NCBI GenBank assembly: GCA_003024785.1
Contig: PUQB01000521.1
Location: 1 to 64,000, forward strand
Direction of reading: 5' to 3'
DNA length: 64,000 nt
Origin: Selaginella tamariscina
Taxonomy: Eukaryota > Streptophyta > Lycopodiopsida > Selaginellales > Selaginellaceae
Every line of letters begins with the position of its first letter. Within the stretch, counting starts at the first letter, position 1. The notes beneath the pieces were generated by a model. It was not told the origin of the DNA. It ran no database searches and saw only the letters and a program-made list of their open reading frames with translations. Positions 23,633 through 32,483 of this stretch are shown in pieces. The translations under genes were made by a program, and so were the position numbers.

Positions 23633-25398
23633 TGTCAGAGTTTTAACCCAAAGGGCCAAACACGTGGCAACACGTGGCTGCCAGGTGGCCATTGGCTCAT
23701 CACCTGTGTAGCAACGCTAAGTTTCCCAAAAACAACCCCAACGACCACTGGTTAGACTCTAATGCCAAGTGGACAGGAGACTTAGGGTTTAGCCTAAGTC
23801 TCCCTAGAATGTCTACCCCCAGAACCCTTGAGGGATAACCCTAGTTGACTTAGGGTTTAGCCTAAGTCTCCCTAGAGTGTCTACCCCCAAAACCCTTGAG
23901 GGATAACCCTAGTTGACTTAGGGTCTTGCTCTAGAAGACCTAGACAGGCTCATGCCCTACCCCCATCAAGGAGACGTGTGTTCCACACATACCCCTGGAC
24001 GGAATTAAGGCATCGTCACTTACCCCTTGAGGAATCACCCTCATCCGGGAGTACAACCCTTTAGGGCGACAAGGGCTACCCTGAACCACGACTAACCCCT
24101 AAGGGTTTGAGTGGCCAAGTTATACCCTAGACCTAGGGCTAGTACTTAGTGAGGACACGAGTGTGCGCCGTAGGCGAACACGAGTGTTCTGCTAAGCAAA
24201 CTCCCTAAGGCTAGGTTTGGGATAACCTTAAGCACATGACCTTGCGAGTGCCTCACGAAAGGGCTTCTGCTAACACGCTTAGGTTGTTCAACCCTTGAAT
24301 TCCAAGGAGAACATCCCCTAGCCAAGTGTGTCAAAGCACACCTAGTTATGAGACCTAACCTCCCTTGAGCGGATGCCCAAGGCTTAGCACCCTAGTGCAA
24401 GCACAAGCATGTCTATTTGTTAAGGTATCCAACCCCTTGGCAACAAGCCCATGACATAACCCCAAAGGGGCGTGCCTCAGGCGTTGTACCATGTGACGTT
24501 TAGCCCAGTGTCACATCTCTATGTGACACTGCCTTCCCCAATGTGGGCTATCATGCCATAGCCCTTAGATTCAAGAGTTGCACCAAGTGCCACAAACGTG
24601 GCTCCTAAATGTCAACTCTAGAACCCCTCAATTATCCCTCAAGACTCGGTAAGGAAACCCTGTCAATCAAGAACCCACAACCACAGTTGGACAAAGACAC
24701 GAACGTGCCCTGGTTAGCTGTGAGTGTTGCTCTTAGCTTGACGTGGAGGAGGCTGGAGACAAGCCTCAACCTGTGCCTCTTGGAACGTGCATTCCGACAA
24801 GACTCCTAGGCACGGATTCGCCAACGTTAAGGGTAAGCTACCCCGAAGGTGGGACGTACCCCTGGCATCTGGAAGTTAGGGCGGCACAACAGAGGGTTGT
24901 GCCTTAACGACACAAGCTAGAGCTTGCACCGGGAGAAGAGTAACGAGCTCAGTCATGAACCCAGGAACCCTCACTCCTATATACTACCTTATTTATGTGA
25001 CAGAGCCCCCCCCCTGTTTTCCTGTTTACATAAGTGGGCTAGCACTGAAATCTCATTCCCAAAGGAAATATACTTGGTGAGTTATCCATCGACCCCTAAA
25101 CCCTAACCTGTCAAACCTAAGGGTATTTCTAAGCATATCCGACATGCCGAACTCACCGGAACTAGCCATTAATCCAACCGGGACACGGAAAACCAAGGTA
25201 AGAGTTTTCTAGATGGAAGTGCTAGCTTCGCCCAGAGTTTCTTGCAATACCTAATGACACCCGGCCGGACCATCACTAGGTATCCAAGTGCACTAAGCGG
25301 GCCTGTTTCTTCTACACCTAGGGCTTATCAACATAGTACAGTAGGTAACAACAGTCAACGTCCAAAGTAAGGGTTGAGTCGTAGTAAAAACTATGACA
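23633..25398 (-). mobile_element. LARD-type solo LTR inserted in the 3' LTR of LARD-1
   Basis: The 1766-bp LTR reads TGTCAGAGTTTTAACC to AAAACTATGACA and has no interior. CACTTG flanks both sides (23623-23628 and 25399-25404). Five extra bases, partly GCAAT, sit between the left duplication and the LTR and may be a remnant of internal PBS sequence. It most likely arose by LTR-LTR recombination after insertion. Confidence 0.8.
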
Positions 25399-26250
25399 CA
25401 CTTGGTGCAACTCTTGAAGCTAAGAGCTATGGCATGATAGCCCACATCGGGAAGGTACTGTCACATATAGATGTGACACTAGGCTAAACGTCACACGATA
25501 CAACGCCCGAGGCACGCCCTTTGGGGTTATGTCATGGCTTGTCACCAAGGGGTTGATAGCTTGTGCTCGCGCTAGGGTGCTAAGTCTTGGGCATTTGCTC
25601 AAGGGAGGTTAGGTTTTTGTAACTAGGTCTGCTAAGGCACACTTGACTAGGGGAGTGTTTTCCTTGGAATCCAGGGGTTGAACAACTTAAGCTCGTTAGC
25701 AGAAGCCCTTTCATGAGGCACTCGCAAGGTCATGTACTTGGGGTTATCCAAACCTAGCCTTAGGGAGTTTGCTTAGCAAAACACTCGTGTCCGTCTACAG
25801 TGCACACTGATGTCCTCACTAAGTACTAGCCCTAGGTCTAGGGTTGACTTGGCCACTCAAACCCTTAGGGGTTAGTTGTGGTTCAAGGTACCCCTTGTTG
25901 CCTTAAAGGGGTTGTACTCCCGGATGAGGGTGATTCCTCAAGGGGTAAGTGTGATGCCTTAGCTCTGTCATGAGGGTATGTGTGAGACACATCTCCTTTG
26001 TGAGGTTAGGGCATGAGCATGTCTAGGTCTACTAGGACAGGATCCTAAACTCTACTCGGGTTATCCTCTAGGGTTCAGGGGATGGTCATTCTAGGAGACT
26101 TAGGGTAGGACTCTAAGTCTTCTGCCCAATTGGGCCTCTAAGTCAGACTCTAGGGTTATCTTAGAAGACTTAGCACTGCTCACACAGGGTGATGACGCCG
26201 GATGGCCACTTGGCAGCCACGTGTTGGCCCTTCGGGTCAAAACTATAATA

Positions 26251-27101
26251 GTCTAACTCAGATGCCTAGTTAAATAGAAGACTTAGAGTCCTACCCTAAG
26301 TCCCCTAGAATGACCATCCCCCGAACCCTAAAGGATATTCCAAGTAATCTTTAGGATCCTATCCCAGTAGACCTAGACAGGCTCATGTCCTAACCCCACA
26401 AAGGAGATGTGTCTCACACATGCCCCCATGACAGAGCTAAGGCATCGTCACTTACCCCTTGAGGAATCACCCTCATTCAAGAGTACAACCCCTTTAGGGC
26501 GACAAGGGGTGGCTAACCCTAGGGATTTGAGAAACCAAGTTATACCCTAGACCTAAGGCTAGTGAGGAACTAGTGTGCGCCATTGAAGAACACAAGTGTT
26601 TTGTTAAGCAACTCCCTAGGGTTAGGTTTGGATAACCCTAAGTACATGACCTTGCAAGTGCCTCATGAAAAGGCCCCTGCTAACAAGCTTAGGTTGTTCA
26701 ACCCCTAGATTCCAAGGAGAACACTCCTTTAGCCAAGTGTGTCAATGCACATCTAGCTATTAGACCTAACCTCCCTCGAATCGATGCCCAAGGCTTAACA
26801 CCCTAGTGTGAGCACAAGCATGCCTGTTTTGTCAGAGTATCCAACTCCTTGGCAACAAACCCATAACACAACCCCAAAGGGCATGCCTAGGCATTGGATC
26901 GCGTGAGATAGAGCCTAGTGTCACATCTCTATGTGACACTGCCTTCCACGATGTGGGCTATCATGCCATAGCCCTTGGATTCAAGAGTTGTGCCAATGTG
27001 GCTCTTAAATGCCAACTCTAGGAACCCTTAGTGAACCCTCAGGAACTAGGTAACGTGAACCTGTCAAACAAGATCCCATGCCCACATTTGGACAAGGACA
27101 C
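26251..27101 (-). mobile_element. LARD-type LTR fragment (right piece of the LTR split by LARD-1)
   Basis: Reversed LTR sequence continuing from 9939. It is cut at GGACAC by the left end of transposon copy B. In the relatives near 24690 and 52260 the LTR continues with GAA(C/T)GTGCC. Confidence 0.8.
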
Positions 27102-27136
27102 ATGCACGTTGTAACTAAAGTGGGCATGATACGTGA
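27102..27136 (+). repeat. Left terminal inverted repeat, copy B
   Basis: Matches the reverse complement of 44124-44160 (outer end of copy C) almost base for base, and the ends at 1742, 36074 and 62322 over the first 25 or so bases. Confidence 0.85.
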
Positions 27137-27379
27137 AAATGGGAATATAAAATAAATTACTAATTAATACTTAAGTTTTAATTATTAATTAATTATTTAA
27201 TTAATATGTAATTAAGCTTAAATATTAATTAATTAATTAATTAATCTTTCAATAACCTTACTTAGTAAGGAATTTCCTAAACTATCTTAGAATATTCATA
27301 TTATTTCTAAAAATAGTTTACAATAATGAGAAATACTATCAAACATAATTACAAATGAAATCATTTCCTTATTAACATG

Positions 27380-28578
27380 TTAATTTATTATAAATACTTT
27401 CTTCCTAACCATACAGAGAAATCTCCTCATTTTGTCTAAATCATCACTCTCCGGATTAATCAAATCATTTTGGTCAATATATTGATGTTGTTGCCACCAC
27501 CTAACACTCTCACGAATGCAATTGGGAGTTGCCATCCTTGTTAAACATAAGATGTAATAAGACCAGGTCTGCATAAAGGCTCATCTAAAAATTGACGTTC
27601 CTTAAGAATAATATTATAAAGCACCTGGTGCTATCCTTCATTTTATAAAATTCAAAATCACGAGAAAGAAAAGCTTCAGGAAATGTATGATACGGTGGAT
27701 ACTGCTCACAAAAATTTTCGAGATTCTTCTTTCTGAGGCACGTATCCAAGTAGTTCACTAGCTCATCCATGATATCGGTATCAGAATATGGATCGAAAGT
27801 GATTGGATGAATACAAGCAATGTTTTGGTTGAGCATAGCCTTTTGAGGAGAGTCGTCTACTACTAAGATATGTGCATTCTTCGTTATCCTTAAGCGACTG
27901 ATCTCCCCATGAGTCCCAATTATTCTTTCATTCTTGAAGAAGTATGGCTTGCTTTCCTTTCTTATATTGTGAAATTCGAGAGGTTTATAACACATTCGCT
28001 GGTCAAAAATCCAATCTTTACGAATCACCTCTTCTGCAACACTACAATGTTTCTTAAGCAAATTCAACAGCGGTGTTAAGTTATGAATCTGCATGCATGA
28101 CCAAATCCCCACAAGCGCACCCATCTCCTTAAGCTTTTTGAAAGAGACGATCCAACCCTGGACGAAAAATAATATCATATCGAAATTTACCATGACAAGG
28201 AATGAAATCTCCTTGTTTGATTTCTTTTTTCCTATTCTCGGGCCTTTGTCGATGAAGCAGAACACCATTGACATCCAACAACACAATATGGCCATGAGTA
28301 ACATGAGATAGCGTTGCCTCTTGAATACTTTGCAAATCACTTGTTTGCTCCCTTTCACATTTATCCGTTGCCACTATCTCGTTGCCTATCCCTTCATCAT
28401 TTAATTGTACATCATCCTTACAAGATTCAGATATTGCATGCGCTGAAGAAATTGATTTCGGAACTGAAGCCAATAAAAATGATGATGAAAAAACTGAAGT
28501 GGCCCCCATGGTAACGATGTTTTGAGCTGCATTATTATCCATTTCCTGCATGAACTCTGTCATTTTGACATGTGGCAC
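27380..28578 (-). pseudogene. FCP1/NLI-interacting-factor-like HAD phosphatase, cargo of copy B (frameshifted)
   Basis: Family members remove phosphate from proteins such as the RNA polymerase II tail, using a DxDx(T/V) nucleophile motif. Here the first frame (28578-28129, 149 codons) has an N-terminal serine-rich region, then VLLDVNGVLLHRQRP and RYDIIFRPGLDRLF. After a one-base shift in an A-run (about 28135) the second frame (28358-27585) continues with KEMGALVGIWS and ILVVDDSPQKAML, the fourth HAD motif. A further shift near 27620 separates the tail. The second motif-I aspartate is Asn (DVN), a variant I recall from plant NIF-domain proteins, so enzymatic activity is doubtful. Three copies of the gene exist in the window. 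It looks like a captured host gene, but capture is inference. Confidence 0.7.
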
Positions 28579-28840
28579 AAGAAATTGTCGTTAAACCCCT
28601 CTCTTACCTCATTGCCAATGCTGAAAATCCATGTTCTCAATTGTTTCATTACATCTGCAAAATGATAATTAGCTGACCTTAAAATTATCAAGGTATATTA
28701 TTTACCTTGTTAATGTGTGACCATGTTTGAACTAAAAGCTTCATTAATCCTTGAGAATTATTTTCTGTACAAATATAAACGAATATACAAAATGCCTTAT
28801 GTTACACTCATTTACAACTATTCGTCACTCTAACAATTCA

Positions 28841-29460
28841 TTAACAATTCTTCTTCGCTATTACCTTCTGAGTGAGGCGAAGAAGTCTAAGCCGCTTGTG
28901 AGATGGTTCAAGATCTTCTTCATCTTCTATTGATGTTTCCATGGGTAATGAAGTGTGCAAATGTTCTGTACTCCTCGAGATAACTTCCGGTCTAATATCT
29001 GATTGAAGTTCGTCCTCAGACTCCGACATTTGAACCAGATTTCGTCTTCAGAGCTATCGCACTTATCTGGAGGGAACTTTCTCAAATACTCCTTTATGGA
29101 TTCGTTGGGGTACTCAGTTGAGACCTATCTATCCACTTGTTCAGGTCCTCAAACCATGGTCTTATCCTTTTCAACGGCAAATACACATGTATGCCGAAGG
29201 TAACACTCCTTCAAGACAGACCCCCTAGTGCAGTAGTCAAAAACCCACGCATCACTGTGAGGACCCCTGATCAAGTTGACAATGCTCCATGCCGCTTGAC
29301 TTGTGATGTTTGGATAACGTACATTGCCGAATACGTCACTCTCACCTATCGGTGTATCGGATGGAGGTTCAGGGCCATTGGAGTGCAAACAGATGCCTGG
29401 CCAGTCATTTGGAAGTTTGAAACTGTTTGGCGCATTACAAACCCTAGGAATATACTTAAA
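28841..29460 (-). pseudogene. Uncharacterised minus-strand cargo ORF of copy B
   Basis: A frame from 29388 (79 codons, with VFGNVRYPNITSQAAW) and an overlapping acidic frame (29029-28841, MSESEDELQSDIRPE) are conserved in copies C (41930-42497, plus) and D (57420-57947, minus). It lies upstream of, and on the same strand as, the phosphatase-like ORF. The two could be exons of one gene. I do not recognise the sequence. The coding signal is the persistence of PSDTPI and NVRYPNITSQ across copies. Confidence 0.45.
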
Positions 29461-29579
29461 CCCTAAAAGGAATAGAAATATATTAACCCTAATCGAATAT
29501 TCCTTTTAAGAATATACTTAAACCCTAAAAAGAATAAACTATAGATTCGCCCTAAACGAATATTCTTTCATTATATTAT

Positions 29580-30330
29580 CAGCGTGTGCGTGTGCGTGTG
29601 TATCACATACACCCCAAGAATAAATATCATGCAAGGGTTTAACACGTGTATGAAAGTGTTAAAGTTTCACATACAACGATACATATATACACACATAGTA
29701 TTATAACATAGACATACATACATATTAGTATATATTAATATTAGAGAGACAGAGTACAGGATCATGTATGGTGTGTATGTATGAGAGAAGAGTGAGAGTG
29801 TTAACAAATTAAATTCATACACATTGGATATATTAGTACACACATATACATACACACGTGTATACACACAGACATACATACATATTACATGTGTAAATTC
29901 AATGTAGGGTTTAGGGTTTAGGGTTAGGATGGATCATGCATGGTGTTTATGTATGAGAGGAGTGAGTGTTATACACAGATATACATTATACATATTACAT
30001 AATATTGTAACATCAGTACATATTATGGATCATGCATGGTGTGTATGTATGAGAGAAGAGACAGGCTACATATTATGGATCATGATCATGCATGGTGTGT
30101 ATGTATGAGAGAAGGGATTATGCATGGTGACACTGTGTATGTATGAGAGAAGAGATAGAGTGTTAACAAATGAAAATCGTACACATTGCATATATTATAT
30201 TAGTACACATATATACATACACACGTGTATACACACAGACATACATATATATTACATGTGTAAATTCAATGTGTTACATACACACACACTGAGTACATAT
30301 AGATCATACATGCGTTGAACATGATGTTTT
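29580..30330. repeat. Degenerate tandem repeats (CATGCATGGTGTGTATGTATGAGAGAAGAG unit, TG/CA tracts)
   Basis: At least five copies of a unit of about 34 bp (CATGCATGGTGTGTATGTATG followed by AGAGAAGAG) occur from 29760 to 30150, mixed with CA/TG dinucleotide tracts, CACGTGTATAC blocks and a short telomere-like GGGTTTAGGGTTTAGGG (29904-29925). Copy C mirrors this at 41000-41760. Copy D lacks it. Confidence 0.75.
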
Positions 30331-31050
30331 TCAATAAAGAAGCAACATATAATTTCTCAAGTTTGGTTTAGGGCAATGTGCATGTGTGTGCATATGTGTC
30401 TCTGTAAGTGCTTCTAATGCGTGTGCACATGTATATATAAATTTATGATTGTGTTTATATATAATATGTGCAAAACAAACATCGAATAATTAAGAAAATA
30501 ATATTAATATACACACTATGAACATATTTTAAATTATACATAATAATATATGATTTTATCTAATATATAGCCATATATAGTTTTAATAATATATATTAAT
30601 TTAAATTGATAATAAGGTTTAACACTAGAATATTCTTGAAATAATAACAAATTAATTGAGAAAATCCCATTAATATATACAAATGTAGAATAATTACTGA
30701 GATAATTAAGAATAAGACTAATTTAATTATGATAATTGTTTAATATTGGAATATTCTTTGAATATTAAGAAAATAAAAAGAATATCCCATTAATAGTAGG
30801 AAATGTAAATTAATTACTCGAGTAATTAAGAAAATAATAATAATAAACAGACTATGAATATATTTTAAATGATACATAATAATATATCAATTTATTTATT
30901 GTATTATGTATATATATATATAATATAAACTTAATAATATATACTTGAATATTAAGAATGTAGAATAATTACAAAAATTTCGTAATATTAAACAGCTTGA
31001 AGCACTTGAATGACATTAAATGCAATTTTAAAACACTCATTGGAATTGGA
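30331..31050. other. AT-rich spacer of copy B without genes
   Basis: Rich in AATATT and TATATA motifs, with no frame of note. It is mirrored in copy C (40240-40990) and absent from copy D. Confidence 0.6.
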
Positions 31051-31061
31051 GAGTATATATG
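31051..31061 (+). promoter_or_regulatory. Candidate TATA box of the transposase gene
   Basis: GAGTATATATG lies about 290 bp before a strong 5' splice site. The same sequence is conserved in copy C (near 40200). Copy D has lost this region. Confidence 0.4.
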
Positions 31062-31064
31062 TCA

Positions 31065-31342
31065 GACTGTCGGTTATTTGTTTCAACTCATCTTAAATTT
31101 TCTTTTCTGTTATTTCAAAAATTTCGAATTTCTGACATAAGTATTATCAGTCTGACATGTAAATTTGAAAATACATTTAATTTCCCACTCAAATTCAGAT
31201 CTGGTTCTTTCTCCGGCAAGGGTTTCTTCATTTTCACTCTTCAGATTTTCTTTTTTCTTCTTAGTGATCAGCTCAGGAGCGACATTAAATTGGGTGCGCT
31301 ATTGTTTATAGGAAAGCACGGCGCCTTCAGTGCTGTTTACAA
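31065..31342 (+). other. Putative leader exon 1 of the transposase gene (copy B)
   Basis: This CT-rich, leader-like segment ends TTTACAA before GTAAGTATT, a near-consensus plant donor site. An open frame of 95 codons crosses it (31059-31346), but its protein looks unconserved, so it is more likely untranslated. Copy C has the same splice site (complement near 39911). Confidence 0.4.
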
Positions 31343-32477
31343 GTAAGTATTATAAACAAATTTAGATATATTTATAAAGATTCACTCTCTTACATTCTCT
31401 CTTAAATTTTAGAATTTAGGGATTTAGGAATGCATTAGGATTACAATATATTCTGTTAGGGATTTATCCCGTTTAAATATACTTTTAACTTAGTATTCTC
31501 GGTTAGCCGGGGCGGCGGGATTAATCCGGCCATTTTTTTTTCGCCTCTTTGAAGAGGTGGGATTAATCCCGCCACCATCTCTTTCATAGCTATGGCAGAA
31601 TTAGTTCGGGCAATGCTTCTCCGCCTCTTAAAAAGAGCGGCGAGATTAATCCCGCCGATAACTCTCTCAACTGATAATGATTTACTTGAATTTATTAGAA
31701 AGAGTTGTCGGCGGGATTAATCTCGCCAACCATTTTAGGAGGCAGAGAAGGGGTGGCGGGATTAATCTCACTACTTCCCTGTTTTAAATATTTGTGGGCA
31801 GAATTCATCCCGAATCTCTTTGAAATCATAGTTTCGGAGAGAGTTGTGGGCGGGATTAATCCCGCCGCTTATTCCCCGTCGTCAGAGTTGTGGGCGGGAT
31901 TAATCCCGCCGCCTATTCTCCGTCGTCAGTGTTGTGGGCGGGATTAATCCCGCCCCCTCTTCCTCGTCGGAGGAATTTGGCGGGATTAATCCCGCCGACT
32001 CTCAGGAGGAAGATGCGGCGGGATTAATCCCGCCGGTACTTCCTAGAGGGAGCCCGCGGCGGGATTAATCCCGCCGCTACTCCTCGTCGGAGGGAGCCCG
32101 CGGCGGGATTAATCCCGCCGCTACTTCCTCGTCGAGGGAGTCTGCGGCGGGATTAATCCCGCCGTACTTCTCGTCTGAGGGAGCCCGCGGCGGGATTAAT
32201 CCGCCTCTCTCCGACGGGGTAGAGTCGGCGGCGGGATTAATCCCGCCGACTCTCTCCGATGGGGTAGAGTCGGCGGATTAATCCCGCCGACTCACTCTGA
32301 AGGGGTAGAGTCTGCGGCGGGATTAATCCCGCCCATCAGTTATATTAATAAAGCATGAGATATTTTTTATATATAATTATGTATTATTGCACATGCATAT
32401 TATTAAGCAACTGCAGTTATGATTTCTTAAAATATTGCATAAACAGATATCATAAATAACACAATTTTTATGTGCAG
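31343..32477 (+). other. Putative first intron of the transposase gene, carrying the palindrome array
   Basis: The donor GTAAGTATT at 31343 and acceptor TTTATGTGCAG ending 32477 would remove 1135 bp and place the first AUG (32484) six bases into exon 2. The acceptor is kept in copies C and D, and the donor in C. This needs RNA evidence. Confidence 0.45.
31514..32333. repeat. Array of 17 palindromes, consensus GGCGGGATTAATCCCGCC (copy B)
   Basis: The unit is a perfect 18-bp palindrome with an ATTAAT core. Starts I could place in the regular part are 31849, 31893, 31937, 31979, 32017, 32058, 32102, 32146, 32189, 32230, 32272 and 32316, giving spacings of 38-44 bp (mean near 42). Units at the left edge are degenerate (GGTGGG, GGCGAG) and wider apart. 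Spacers are partly repetitive (CCTCGTCGGAGGGAG, CTCTCCGATGGGGTAGAG). Confidence 0.92.
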
Positions 32478-32483
32478 GACAAT

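Larger units (their letters stand above)
9940..26250 (+). mobile_element. LARD-1: large non-autonomous LTR retrotransposon with two nested insertions
   Basis: The element runs 5' LTR (9940-10287 plus 17581-18947), primer-binding site (18950-18962), a 3.8-kb interior without recognisable gag or pol, polypurine tract (22734-22746) and 3' LTR (22747-26250). Perfect 5-bp duplications GTCTA flank it. A complete chromovirus (10288-17575) splits the 5' LTR and a reversed solo LTR (23633-25398) splits the 3' LTR. Without the insertions each LTR is about 1.7 kb. The LTR ends (TGTCATAGTTTTTA...AAAACTCTGATA), PBS and 3' non-coding region match the chromoviruses in this window. It was therefore probably mobilised by chromovirus proteins. 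Confidence 0.88.
22747..26250 (+). repeat. LARD-1 3' LTR, split by a solo LTR
   Basis: Starts TGTCATAGTTTTTATT and ends CAAAACTATAATA, followed by GTCTA. It is interrupted by the reversed LTR at 23633-25398. Its first part has an extra telomeric insertion (23141-23166) and a G-run of about 17 near 23192. Confidence 0.87.

Noticed and set aside
31705..31947. Repetitive GLIPP-type open frames over the palindrome arrays (also 39135-39577 minus and 58158-58379)
   Set aside because: They arise only because GGCGGGATTAATCCCGCC lacks stops in one frame. The frame shifts with spacer length and is not conserved between arrays.
31514..32333. CRISPR-like array of regularly spaced palindromic repeats
   Set aside because: Repeats are 18 bp with spacers that are themselves related, there is no cas gene or leader, and the array sits in a transposon of a plant genome that occurs in three copies.
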